From Maricaulis sp034659015 (GTDB taxonomy: Bacteria > Pseudomonadota > Alphaproteobacteria > Caulobacterales > Maricaulaceae), in NCBI GenBank assembly GCA_034659015.1, contig JAYEGL010000002.1, positions 124,001 to 188,000 of the forward strand: DNA of 64,000 nucleotides, read 5' to 3'. Position 1 is the first letter of the stretch. Each line of letters begins with the position of its first letter. Both the position numbers and the translations under genes were made by a program. The notes below the pieces were generated by a model. The model saw nothing but the letters and a program-made list of their open reading frames with translations, was not told the DNA's origin and searched no databases. Shown here in pieces: positions 42,211-50,222 of this stretch.

Positions 42211-43284
42211 ATGAGTGTTTTCGAGCACGCGTCGTTCGACAATCACGAGAAAATCCTTTTCGCCACCGATGAGACGACCGGCCTGAAGGCCATCATCGGC
42301 GTGCACTCCACGGCCAGCGGGCCGGCCTGCGGCGGCTGCCGCATGTGGTCCTACCCCAATTCGGAAGCGGCCCTGACCGATGCGCTCCGCCTGTCCCAGG
42401 GCATGAGCTACAAGAATATCATGGCCGACCTGCCCATCGGCGGCGGCAAGTCCGTCATCATGAAGCCGGACGGCGCCTTCGACCGCCAGGCCCTGTTCGA
42501 GGCCTTCGGCCGCGCCGTGGAAAGCCTGAACGGCGAATACACCACCGCCGAGGATGTCGGCGTGAGCCCGGACGACATGATGGCCGTGCGCCGCTCCACC
42601 GAGCACGTCGTCGGCCTGCCGGAAGGCAAGGACGCCTCGGGCGACCCCTCGCCGGTGACCGCCGACGGCGTCTTCCGCGGCATCCAGGTCTGCGCCGAGC
42701 GCGGCCTGGGCAAGCGCGACCTTTCCGGCGTGAAGATCGCCATCCAGGGCGCCGCCGGCCATGTCGGCACCTATCTCGCCGGCCACCTGGCGAAGGCCGG
42801 GGCCGAGCTCTTCGTCACCGACATCAACCAGGACGGTCTGGAAAAGCTGAAGGCCGACTACGGCGCCACCATCGTCGGTCTCGACGAGATCTACGACCAG
42901 GATGTCGACGTCTTCGCCCCGTGCGCCCTGGGCGCCGTGATCAATCCGGACACGATCGACCGCATCAAGGCGAAGATCATCGCCGGTGCCGCCAACAACC
43001 AGCTCTCCACCCGCGAGATGGGCGAAGAAGTGCTCAAGCGCGGCATCGTCTACGCGCCGGACTATGTCATCAATGCCGGCGGCATCATCAATGTGATGGG
43101 CGAGATCGCCGGCAACTTCAATCCGGAATGGGTGAAGGGCAAGCTGGACGGTCTGGAAGCCACGCTGGGCGAGATCCTCGACCAGTCCAGCGACGAAGGC
43201 CGCCCCTCCAACATCATCGCCGACGAAATCGCCCGCCAGCGGATTGAAGAGAAGCGCGCCGCGAAGATGAGCAAGGTGGCTTAG
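42211..43284 (+). CDS. Glu/Leu/Phe/Val dehydrogenase (leucine dehydrogenase-like)
   Basis: A 357-aa NAD-dependent amino acid dehydrogenase for oxidative deamination of branched-chain amino acids. The substrate-binding part has GPACGGCRMWSY, and the catalytic Lys region DLPIGGGKSVIMKPDGAFDR. The Rossmann motif is AIQGAAGHVGTYLAGHLAKA. The ATG at 42211 is about 10 bases after AAAGGG, a good ribosome-site distance; ATG 42202 is only 1 base from it. Two terminator hairpins follow the gene. Confidence 0.92.
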   Translation: MSVFEHASFDNHEKILFATDETTGLKAIIGVHSTASGPACGGCRMWSYPNSEAALTDALRLSQGMSYKNIMADLPIGGGKSVIMKPDGAFDRQALFEAFGRAVESLNGEYTTAEDVGVSPDDMMAVRRSTEHVVGLPEGKDASGDPSPVTADGVFRGIQVCAERGLGKRDLSGVKIAIQGAAGHVGTYLAGHLAKAGAELFVTDINQDGLEKLKADYGATIVGLDEIYDQDVDVFAPCALGAVINPDTIDRIKAKIIAGAANNQLSTREMGEEVLKRGIVYAPDYVINAGGIINVMGEIAGNFNPEWVKGKLDGLEATLGEILDQSSDEGRPSNIIADEIARQRIEEKRAAKMSKVA

Positions 43285-43293
43285 GTTTTCGCG

Positions 43294-43321
43294 CCGGACG
43301 CCTGAGGGTGTCCGGGGTTTT
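43294..43321 (+). terminator. Hairpin after leucine dehydrogenase gene, proximal
   Basis: CCGGAC at 43294 pairs with GTCCGG at 43310, with extra pairing in the loop, followed by GGTTTT. It is 10 bp after the stop codon. The short T run makes it weak on its own. Confidence 0.5.
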
Positions 43322-43334
43322 GATGGGGAATTTG

Positions 43335-43370
43335 ATCTGCCGCGCCCGCCTGGGTGCGGCAGATTTTTTT
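43335..43370 (+). terminator. Rho-independent terminator after leucine dehydrogenase gene
   Basis: ATCTGCCGC at 43335 pairs with GCGGCAGAT at 43356 and is followed by seven T residues to 43370. This strong terminator ends the + strand unit just before the AT-rich island. Confidence 0.85.
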
Positions 43371-43521
43371 GTGCTCGCGGCGGTTTAGGGAAAATAAAGA
43401 TCCTCGTTGAGCAGCGTTGTATTTCGTGGAAAATTATCGTTATTTTTTAGAAAATTGTTAAATTTTTTATCCGAAGAGAAATTTTTAAATTCCTATGGTG
43501 TATTTTCAGTGTTCTGCATTT
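43371..43521. other. AT-rich noncoding boundary of island
   Basis: About 150 bp of strongly AT-rich sequence between the + strand terminator and the end of the RloB-like gene. It contains runs such as TTATTTTTTAGAAAATTG and AGAAATTTTTAAATTCC. I see no ORF. Its base composition is unlike the flanking GC-rich DNA. Confidence 0.7.
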
Positions 43522-44154
43522 TTATTTTCGTGCCGATTGAATTCTGTTGCGCTGTTCTATGAGTGAGGTAATAAGTTTGTCTACCTTCGTGTGGGGGCGC
43601 GAGGCATCTGCCGCTTGAATTTGCAATCTACATGCAGCGGCATTTTCCATCGCAACATCCGTCAAGTGCTTTATTTCGTCATAAACGCCATCCTTTGCTT
43701 TAAAGTACCCTGTAAATGGTGGGTATCGTTTTAGCTCAGTGATCACCTGATTGGCATTCTCAAAAGCGCGAGTGGTACGTGTGACATGCAGCAAGAGCCA
43801 GTACTCAAAGCACGGGTCCGACGGAATGGCCGTAATAATGCGATCCGTACGGCACTCCTCTATTGCGGGCTGGAAGCAATCAAATTGATCTCGGTCAAAC
43901 AATAAATAAACTTTATCGGGTCCATTCTGCCCTGCCCTTGATATCTCTCTTTTCGCTTTTTCCAGCAAAGAGCTTGGGGCTGTCCGAGAGCCAACTTTTC
44001 TAACGCTAATGTTCCCGAGGCCCAAATCCCTTTTTAGGCCGTTGACGTACAGCGGCTCAGTTTTTTCACCCTCCGCGTACACCCAGATAACGTCCAGTTC
44101 AGGCGAGGTTCCTTGCTTGCGTCTGAAGTTTCTATTTCTGCGGCGGCGTGTCAT
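43522..44154 (-). CDS. RloB/AbiLii-like TOPRIM nuclease
   Basis: A 210-aa protein. The N-terminal basic stretch (TRRRRNRNFRRKQG) precedes a TOPRIM-like core: WVYAEGEKTEPLYVNGL with Glu28/Glu30 and YLLFDRDQFD with Asp87/Asp89. IPSDPCFEYWLLLHVTRTTR is the RloB-family hallmark. It is probably a toxic nuclease controlled by the upstream ATPase. The ATG at 44154 lies inside the ATPase gene (23-bp overlap). Codon use and AT content differ from neighbours, so transfer is likely. Defence function is inferred from homology to RloB/AbiL. Confidence 0.87.
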   Translation of the reverse strand: MTRRRRNRNFRRKQGTSPELDVIWVYAEGEKTEPLYVNGLKRDLGLGNISVRKVGSRTAPSSLLEKAKREISRAGQNGPDKVYLLFDRDQFDCFQPAIEECRTDRIITAIPSDPCFEYWLLLHVTRTTRAFENANQVITELKRYPPFTGYFKAKDGVYDEIKHLTDVAMENAAACRLQIQAADASRPHTKVDKLITSLIEQRNRIQSARK

Positions 44155-45478
44155 TGGTATCGCTGAAGTCAAAGGCCCGTTGATGTTCCTCAAACAGCTC
44201 TCGTTCGAACTGCATGGTGCGCGGCACGGCGCCATACCTTCCAGCTAGGTAATTGCGCTGGAAAAGGCTGCCTTTCCGCGGAGCGAAATTCGTTAACGGA
44301 TAATAGACGCTAGATCCATTTTCGAGCTTGTCGCAAAACCAAACTTGGTCGCGTTCCAGGATTTGTCCGCTCAAGATCGAAGAGTCGTGAGACGTAAATA
44401 TTATCTGAGCTCCATTGGTGTTGATGCTGCTATCCATGAAGACGGACACAACTGCTCGCAGGGCGGTTGGGTGAAGCGAGTTCTGCAACTCATCGACGAC
44501 GAGACAGTAGCCCATGGAGATTGTTTCAATCCAAGGGCCGGCCAGTTTAAAGAGCATTCGCGTGCCCGTGGACTCTCCTTCAATTGGCAGGCGAACCACC
44601 GAACCATCTCGCGTTGCAAGCTCGAAGTCTACATCGTACTTCGTGATTTTACCTGTGTCGTCCGCATGAAGGTCGTGGAAGCTAATTGGGGCCCCGCGCG
44701 CGCCTGAGTGGTCGACAACTTCCTCCGGGCTTTCGAACGTAAATTTTTGGGCAGATATGCCGTTCACGGCAACGCCGGTAGAGCGCAGAAATCGTACCAC
44801 GTGGTCTGCGTCTTCCGGGTCGTTCAGGTGGTTGCAGGTGACGCTGTCAATAAACTCATTTACTCGACCGATTATGCGAAGGTAATATGCTATCCACTCA
44901 TGAGGAGGAGATAACTCTTCTGAATTGTGGTTAGCGGCGACTGAAAGAAAGAGTTGATTTTCATTTGTTGATCTCTTTAAGAATTCTTTTTGTCCAGAAA
45001 CTGAATCGCCGATCTCCCATTGATAGGCGGAGTCTTTTTTGTAATGTCGCTCAAATAGCAGACGCTCTCGTGCTCTTGGTTTCGCGCTTCTCGCATACAG
45101 AGATTCTGACCAAATCCGGTCAGCATCCAGGGAAAAGGCGTAGTCGTATATTTCGCCTTTAAACAAGAACACAAAGCCAAATGACGTGGGGCTCATGGAC
45201 AGTTTTGGGCATAGCCGATGTGGCTGATAAGGGAGCTTGCTCTTACGTCCCCAGCCTCCAAAAGATTTTTGGACGATCATCTGGGCAGACCGCATAGCGT
45301 CTATCAAGTTCGATTTGCCCGAGCCGTTTGGCCCAAACATGCATGCTGCGCTGACTACGTGCTCGATGGCGGACGAGTTTGTTGAAAGCGTTGTTTCCGA
45401 GCGCTTGGATGCGCTCATGCTGAAGGTTTGAGGTTCTGCTATGGACCTGTAGTTGGCCACGGTAAATTCAATCAACAC
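44132..45478 (-). CDS. RloA/AbiLi-like AAA ATPase
   Basis: A 448-aa SMC/ABC-like AAA15 ATPase. Walker A is GPNGSGKS at residues 49-56, an ABC signature-like STGTRMLFKLAG lies near 300, Walker B is VVDELQNSLHP and an H-loop-like FTSHDSSIL follows. It starts at GTG with a GGGAGAG ribosome site. It is followed by the RloB-like gene in the same transcript. Family members sense phage and release or activate a TOPRIM partner; this is family knowledge, and the trigger here is unknown. Low GC marks the gene as acquired. Confidence 0.9.
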   Translation of the reverse strand: MLIEFTVANYRSIAEPQTFSMSASKRSETTLSTNSSAIEHVVSAACMFGPNGSGKSNLIDAMRSAQMIVQKSFGGWGRKSKLPYQPHRLCPKLSMSPTSFGFVFLFKGEIYDYAFSLDADRIWSESLYARSAKPRARERLLFERHYKKDSAYQWEIGDSVSGQKEFLKRSTNENQLFLSVAANHNSEELSPPHEWIAYYLRIIGRVNEFIDSVTCNHLNDPEDADHVVRFLRSTGVAVNGISAQKFTFESPEEVVDHSGARGAPISFHDLHADDTGKITKYDVDFELATRDGSVVRLPIEGESTGTRMLFKLAGPWIETISMGYCLVVDELQNSLHPTALRAVVSVFMDSSINTNGAQIIFTSHDSSILSGQILERDQVWFCDKLENGSSVYYPLTNFAPRKGSLFQRNYLAGRYGAVPRTMQFERELFEEHQRAFDFSDTNDTPPQK

Positions 45479-45522
45479 CGTCGCTCTCCCGTTTTGATGC
45501 CAGATTTCTGCATCTTTCCGTC

Positions 45523-45528
45523 ATTATA
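45523..45528 (-). promoter_or_regulatory. Candidate -10 box of rloAB-like operon
   Basis: On the - strand TATAAT lies 45 bp before the GTG start of the ATPase gene. No good -35 hexamer is seen at the expected distance, so the assignment is tentative. Confidence 0.4.
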
Positions 45529-45709
45529 TTCGGTTAAACCCCTCGCTGGATAGGAGTCATGTGAAAATTTGGCTGGTCACAGAAATCGCTGACGATTTTA
45601 GCACTCCAGCTTGGGATAGAGCGTGCTTGATTGATAAATTTGGTTGCCTTCGCATAGACCGGCTTGAGCATTGGTCGGGTGAACAAAACTGATGAGGCTC
45701 TGAGCCCCC

Positions 45710-46744
45710 TCAAGCCCCCACCACAGTCACAAACGCCTCGTCCAGCGCCACATCCACCCTGTCCCCCACAGCCAGCTGGGACGGCACCGGCGTGTGCGTC
45801 GTGAAGCTCTGGCCTGCGCCGTCCTCGATGGTGAAGGCCAGGTGCGTGCCCGCCGAGCGGCGGCGGGTGATGGTGAAGGCGCCGTCGGGTGACGGGGTGA
45901 GGCGGATCGCCTGGGGTCTCACCAGCACGTAGACGGTGCAGCCGTTCTTGAAGTCCGGCGTAGCGATCTGGCCCAGCGGGGTGTCGGCGGCGCCGGCTTT
46001 CACGAAGGCGTGGATCACCTCGATATCGCCCAGAAGGCGGGCGGCGGTGACGCTTTTCGGGTGCAGCCAGACCTCTTCCGGCGCGCCGGTCTGGATGACG
46101 CGGCCCTGGTCCATCAGGGCCAGCGCGTCGGCGACGGCCATGGCCTCGTCGGCGTCGTGGGTGACCAGGAGGGCCGTGGCGCCGGCCTGGCGCAGCGTGT
46201 CGACCGTGCGGTCGCGCAAGTCCTGGCGCAGGCGGCGGTCGAGGCCGGAAAACGGCTCGTCCAGCAGCACGATGGCGGGCGAGGGGGCGAGGGCGCGGGC
46301 CAGGGCGACGCGCTGCTGTTCGCCGCCGGAGAGCTCGTGCGGATAGGCATTGGCCTTGTGGCCGAGCTCGGCGGCTTCCAGCTGGGCCTGGGCGATGGCC
46401 TTGGCGTCCGGCCCCTTCAGGCCGAAGGCGACATTGGCCAGGGCGGTGAGATGCGGAAACAGGGCATAGTCCTGGAAAACCATGCCGACACGCCGCTTTT
46501 CCGGGGCGAGATGTTGACCGGGGCCTGTCCATATCGTGTCGCCGAGGCGGATCTCGCCGCCGTCCAGCCGTTCCAGCCCGGCAATGGCCCGCAGGAGCGT
46601 GGACTTGCCGCTGCCGGAGGGGCCCAGCAGGGCGGTCGTGCGGCCTGGCGCCAGATCGAGATCGGCACCGGCCAGGGCGGCCGTGTCCTGGCTGTAGTGC
46701 CGCTGCGCGCCGCGAATGCGCAAACCCGTAGGCGTGTCCGTCAT
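45710..46744 (-). CDS. Iron ABC transporter ATP-binding protein (FbpC-like)
   Basis: A 344-aa ATPase. Walker A is LLGPSGSGKSTLLR, signature LSGGEQQRVALARALA and Walker B IVLLDEPFSGLD. A TOBE-type domain fills the C-terminal 110 residues. The gene follows the permease with a 4-bp overlap and belongs to the same leftward operon as the binding protein. The operon composition points to ferric iron uptake; spermidine- or thiosulfate-type systems have similar ATPases, but the binding protein resolves this. Confidence 0.9.
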   Translation of the reverse strand: MTDTPTGLRIRGAQRHYSQDTAALAGADLDLAPGRTTALLGPSGSGKSTLLRAIAGLERLDGGEIRLGDTIWTGPGQHLAPEKRRVGMVFQDYALFPHLTALANVAFGLKGPDAKAIAQAQLEAAELGHKANAYPHELSGGEQQRVALARALAPSPAIVLLDEPFSGLDRRLRQDLRDRTVDTLRQAGATALLVTHDADEAMAVADALALMDQGRVIQTGAPEEVWLHPKSVTAARLLGDIEVIHAFVKAGAADTPLGQIATPDFKNGCTVYVLVRPQAIRLTPSPDGAFTITRRRSAGTHLAFTIEDGAGQSFTTHTPVPSQLAVGDRVDVALDEAFVTVVGA

Positions 46745-48366
46745 GCCGTCCCCGAAGAAGATCCCGTGCGGGAGAGGTAGCGGGCCACGAAGATCATGGG
46801 AAGCAGGGCGACCAGCGGAATCAGGAGCGAGGGCAGTGCCGCCTCGCCCAGGCGTTCGTCGCTGGCATAGTTGTGGGCGATGATGGCGAGCGTGTCGTAG
46901 TTGAAGGGGCGCAGGATCATCGTCGCCGGCAATTCCTTGAGCACTTCCACGAAAACCAGCAGGCCGGCCGAGGTGATGCCCGCGGCGATCAGCGGCCAGT
47001 GCACGCGGCGCACCGTCTCGCCGCGCGTGGCGCCCAGCGTGCGGGCGGCGCCGTCGAGCGCGGGCGTGACGCGCGCCAGGGCGGCTTCGGACGGGCCGAT
47101 CGCGGCGGCGGCGAAACGCGAGAGATAGGCGAAGATCAGGGCCGCCGCCCCGCCGGTCAGCAGGATGGGGAAGACGTTGCCCGTCAGCCGCTCCCAGGCC
47201 GGGTCGATCAGCGCCTGGGTGCCCGAGAGGATGGCGATCACCCCCACGGCGGCCACCGCGCCGGGCACGGCATAGCCCAGTCCGGCCGCGCGGGCCGAGG
47301 CGGTGGCGATGACGGTGCGGCCGCGCAGGGCATAGGCGGTCGACAGGCCGAGACCGGCGGCGAGGACGGCGCTGATCGTGGCCAGGGTAAGGCTGTGCCA
47401 GCTGGCTGCGAACAGGCCCGGGGCCGGCAATTCGTTGAGGGCCAGCCAGCCCAGCCGGGCGAGCGGGATGACCAGGCCCAGCGTCAGCGGGGCGAGGCAG
47501 GCCGCCAGCGCGGCCAGGCCCTGCAGGCGCGGCAGGTGAAAGCGCGGCGCGGGGCGATGGCGGCCGGAGGCGGTGTGGGAACGCGCGCGGCTGCGCTGGG
47601 CCCGTTCCAGGCCGAAGATGAGAAGGGCGACGGCCACGAGGATAAGCGACAGCCGTGCCGCGTCGACCAGCGAACCCGCCCCGCTCCAGGCGCGCACCAG
47701 GCCGATCGAGAGCGTCGGCGCGCCGAGATAGGAGACGGTGCCATAGTCCGCCAGGCTTTCCATGACGACCAGCGCCAGGCCGGCCGCCAGGGCGGGCCGG
47801 GCCATGGGCAGGGAGGTGCGCAGGAAGGCCGAGACGGGTCCCGCGCCCAGCGTGCGGGCGGCGTGATAGGCGTCGGCCGACTGGCCGGTGAAAGTGTCGC
47901 GCGCCAGCAGGTAGACATAGGGGTAGAGAACGAGGGCGAACATCAGCCCGGAGCCCCAGGCCCCGCGCACGGTGGGGAAGAGCCCGGCCGTGGCGTTGTG
48001 GAGCGGTCCGCCGGCCTGGCTGAGATCGAGCCAGGCATAGGCGGCGACATAGGCCGGCACGGCCAGGGGCAGGATCAGCACCCAGCTGAGCACGGACCGG
48101 CCGGGAAACTCCGCGCGCGCCACCAGCCAGCCCAGGACCGTGCCGATCAGTCCCGCCCCGCCGGCCGCGATCAGACCGACGAAGAGCGAGTTCATGAGGT
48201 AGACGGGCAGGCGGGTGCGCGCGAGGTGTACGAGATAATCGCCCGTCTCGCCGGTCACGGCGATCCAGGCGACGGCAAAGACCGGCGCCGCGCAGACGAG
48301 CGCTGCCAGGATCGCAAGCCCTGTGGCGCGATCCGGCAGCAAACCTCCCTGGGCGGCCGGACTCAC
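46741..48366 (-). CDS. Iron ABC transporter permease (FbpB-like)
   Basis: A 541-aa permease with about 12 helices in two homologous halves, as in FbpB. Each half carries an EAA-like loop: HAARTLGAGPVSAFLRTSLP in the first and DGAARTLGATRGETVRRVHW in the second. The GTG at 48366 overlaps the stop of the binding protein (GTGA); the longer frame up to 48483 reads through the binding protein gene and is spurious. It overlaps the ATPase gene at the other end. Confidence 0.9.
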   Translation of the reverse strand: MSPAAQGGLLPDRATGLAILAALVCAAPVFAVAWIAVTGETGDYLVHLARTRLPVYLMNSLFVGLIAAGGAGLIGTVLGWLVARAEFPGRSVLSWVLILPLAVPAYVAAYAWLDLSQAGGPLHNATAGLFPTVRGAWGSGLMFALVLYPYVYLLARDTFTGQSADAYHAARTLGAGPVSAFLRTSLPMARPALAAGLALVVMESLADYGTVSYLGAPTLSIGLVRAWSGAGSLVDAARLSLILVAVALLIFGLERAQRSRARSHTASGRHRPAPRFHLPRLQGLAALAACLAPLTLGLVIPLARLGWLALNELPAPGLFAASWHSLTLATISAVLAAGLGLSTAYALRGRTVIATASARAAGLGYAVPGAVAAVGVIAILSGTQALIDPAWERLTGNVFPILLTGGAAALIFAYLSRFAAAAIGPSEAALARVTPALDGAARTLGATRGETVRRVHWPLIAAGITSAGLLVFVEVLKELPATMILRPFNYDTLAIIAHNYASDERLGEAALPSLLIPLVALLPMIFVARYLSRTGSSSGTA

Positions 48367-49424
48367 TGCCAGCCGACGCGGTCGAAGATGCGCTGGGCCG
48401 TGGCGTTGTGATCGCCCAGCTCGGAGACGTTCCGCTCGTCGGCCCGGAAGGGCAGCATGGCCTCCAGGGTCGGATTGTCCCATTCCACGCCGTCGACGAC
48501 CGGGATCTCGTTGGTCATCTCGGCGAACATGCGCTGGGCCTCGTCGGTCAGGAAGAAGGCGATCAGCGCGCGGGCCTCGTCAGGATGCGGCGCGTTGGCG
48601 GCGATGCCGGCGCCGGAGATGTTGATGTGGGCGCCCGACGTCTCCTGGTTCGGGAAGAAGAGGGTGACGGCGTCGGCGGCAGCGCGGTTGGCGGCCTCGC
48701 CGGAATTCTGCATCAGCGCATAATAATAGTGGTTCGTGATCGCCACATCGCAATCGCCGGCGGCCACGCCGATGATCTGGGTGATGTCGCCGCCCTGGGG
48801 CGGGCGGGCCATGTTGTCCACCACGCCGGCGGCCCAGGCTTCGGCTTCCGCTTCGCCCAGCCGCGCCACGATCGAGGCGAGGAGCGACTGGTTGTAGGCA
48901 TTGCCGCTTTCGCGCACGCAGATCCGGTCGTCCCAACGCGGATCGGCGAGATCTTCATAGGTCTCGATCTCGCCCGGTTCGACGCGCTGGTTCGAATAGG
49001 CGATCACGCGGGCCCGCTGGGCCAGGGCGATCCAGTAGCCTTGCGGATCGACGAGATTGTCGGCGATGGCCGGAGCGAATTCGGAGAAATCGGTCTGGGC
49101 GAACAGGCCGGCTTCCTCGGCGCGGTGAAGACGCGCGGCGTCGACGGTGATGATGACATCGGCCGGGCTGCGCGGACCGTCGGCGCGGACCCGCTCGATG
49201 AGCTGGTCGCCATTGGCCTCGATCAGGTTGACCTCGATGCCCGTCTGCTCGGTGAAGGCCGCGAAGATCGCCGCGTCGCTGCGGTAGTGCCGCGCACTGT
49301 AGACGTTCACCACACGCGATTCGTCCGTCTGCGCGCCGGCCTCGTTGCCGCCGGTTTCCGGTTGCGAGCAGGCGGCCGCGAAGACGCTCAGCGCGCCGGC
49401 GGCCAGGAGCTTGGCATATTTCAT
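48363..49424 (-). CDS. Ferric iron-binding periplasmic lipoprotein (FbpA/FutA-like)
   Basis: A 353-aa extracellular solute-binding protein. The signal ends in a lipobox (VFAAAC), so it is probably lipid-anchored. The mature start VVNVYSARHYRSD is the FbpA/FutA hallmark, and paired Tyr in ITNHYYYALM are typical Fe3+ ligands. It is the first gene of an operon with permease and ATPase. A 19-bp perfect palindrome lies 42-60 bp upstream and suggests iron-dependent control. Confidence 0.91.
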   Translation of the reverse strand: MKYAKLLAAGALSVFAAACSQPETGGNEAGAQTDESRVVNVYSARHYRSDAAIFAAFTEQTGIEVNLIEANGDQLIERVRADGPRSPADVIITVDAARLHRAEEAGLFAQTDFSEFAPAIADNLVDPQGYWIALAQRARVIAYSNQRVEPGEIETYEDLADPRWDDRICVRESGNAYNQSLLASIVARLGEAEAEAWAAGVVDNMARPPQGGDITQIIGVAAGDCDVAITNHYYYALMQNSGEAANRAAADAVTLFFPNQETSGAHINISGAGIAANAPHPDEARALIAFFLTDEAQRMFAEMTNEIPVVDGVEWDNPTLEAMLPFRADERNVSELGDHNATAQRIFDRVGWQ

Positions 49425-49465
49425 GAGTCACCCGTTGTCCTTGCAATCGGACCATCCCTGCCACT

Positions 49466-49484
49466 CTTGCGAATGTTTCGCAAG
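49466..49484 (-). promoter_or_regulatory. Putative Fur-type operator upstream of iron transporter
   Basis: CTTGCGAATGTTTCGCAAG is a perfect inverted repeat with 8-bp arms and a 3-bp spacer. It lies 42 bp upstream of the iron-binding protein start, where a repressor would block transcription. Alphaproteobacterial Fur-like sites have related TGCGAA/TTCGCA arms; which regulator binds here is an inference. Confidence 0.65.
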
Positions 49485-49680
49485 TTAGGTCTGCAGAATC
49501 CGGGTGTGGTGCGGTGACGCAGGGGGCGGGCGAGCGCCGATGAGTGAAGGAGCAAGTGGATCGGGAAGGGCTTGAGTCTGTCGCAGCCCGTCCGCCTACG
49601 CCAAGGCTTCGGCGGGACATCCTCCGCTCGATCATAGGGTTAGGCCTGGGCCGAACCCCGGATCATGTCCGGGGGAAGGA

Positions 49681-49755
49681 TGGTGGGCGATGCTGGGATT
49701 GAACCAGCGACCCCCTCGGTGTGAACGAGGTGCTCTCCCGCTGAGCTAATCGCCC
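49681..49755 (-). tRNA. tRNA-Val (CAC)
   Basis: On the - strand the sequence folds as a cloverleaf. The acceptor stem is GGGCGAT/ATCGCCC, the D-arm is GCTCAGCGGGAGAGC, the anticodon stem-loop is CCTCG-TTCACAC-CGAGG with anticodon CAC, and the T-arm is CTGGTTCAATCCCAG. The CCA end is encoded. No integrase or duplicated 3' end is seen beside it. Confidence 0.95.
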
Positions 49756-49852
49756 ATCCGTTTCGGAAGGCGCCGTATAAGCAGGCTCATCTTCCGGGTC
49801 AACTACATGTGGAAGTTGAAGCGCACATCCGGTGCGCGACGGGTGCGACAAC

Positions 49853-49881
49853 TTGCCACACCGTCATGGTCTCGTCATAAG
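49853..49881 (+). promoter_or_regulatory. Candidate sigma-70 promoter for small ORF at 50004
   Basis: TTGCCA at 49853 and CATAAG at 49876 are separated by 17 bp (5/6 and 4/6 matches to consensus). They lie about 120 bp before the next + strand start. No experimental support. Confidence 0.35.
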
Positions 49882-50003
49882 CGCCGGGCCCATATATCAG
49901 CCTGCCCAAGCTGGGTTCGGGGCCACTGGCCCGTCCTATCCATCATCCGATTGGACGCAATTCCCGGCCGGGGGATGCTTCGGCCGAGTAGGAGGTTTTG
50001 TAT

Positions 50004-50222
50004 ATGAGCAACGATCTGTGCACGCCCGAAGGCGCTCGCCGTCTCAAAGCGCGAATTGAAGCCTACTGGGCCGAGCGCGGCTATGATGTGAGTGTGGATC
50101 TCGTGGAAGCCGGCTTCATGCCGGCCATGCGTTCGGCGCGCACCGACGTCCGGTCCAATCTGGTCAACGGCATGCCGACCCGTCCGGCGAACGACACCGG
50201 TCGCGAACGCCGCACCGCGTAG
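50004..50222 (+). CDS. Small conserved hypothetical protein, 72 aa
   Basis: The sequence has TPEGARRLKARIEAYWAERG, a short VSVDLVEAGFMPAMRSARTD and VRSNLVNGMPTRP. A perfect GGAGG at 49991-49995 precedes the ATG by 8 bases. No domain is recognised; I recall similar small proteins in other alphaproteobacteria but cannot name a function. Its stop codon abuts the stop of the convergent gph gene with no gap. Confidence 0.8.
   Translation: MSNDLCTPEGARRLKARIEAYWAERGYDVSVDLVEAGFMPAMRSARTDVRSNLVNGMPTRPANDTGRERRTA

Noticed and set aside
45684..45711. Possible hairpin terminator for the iron ABC operon (TGAGG...CCTCA, then TTTT) on the - strand
   Set aside because: Stem pairing is short and imperfect and the T run is only four, so it is too weak to list.
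49681..49755. tRNA-Val as an integration site of a genomic island
   Set aside because: No integrase or duplicated tRNA 3' end was seen, and the AT-rich island lies 4 kb away on the other side of an operon with host-like composition.
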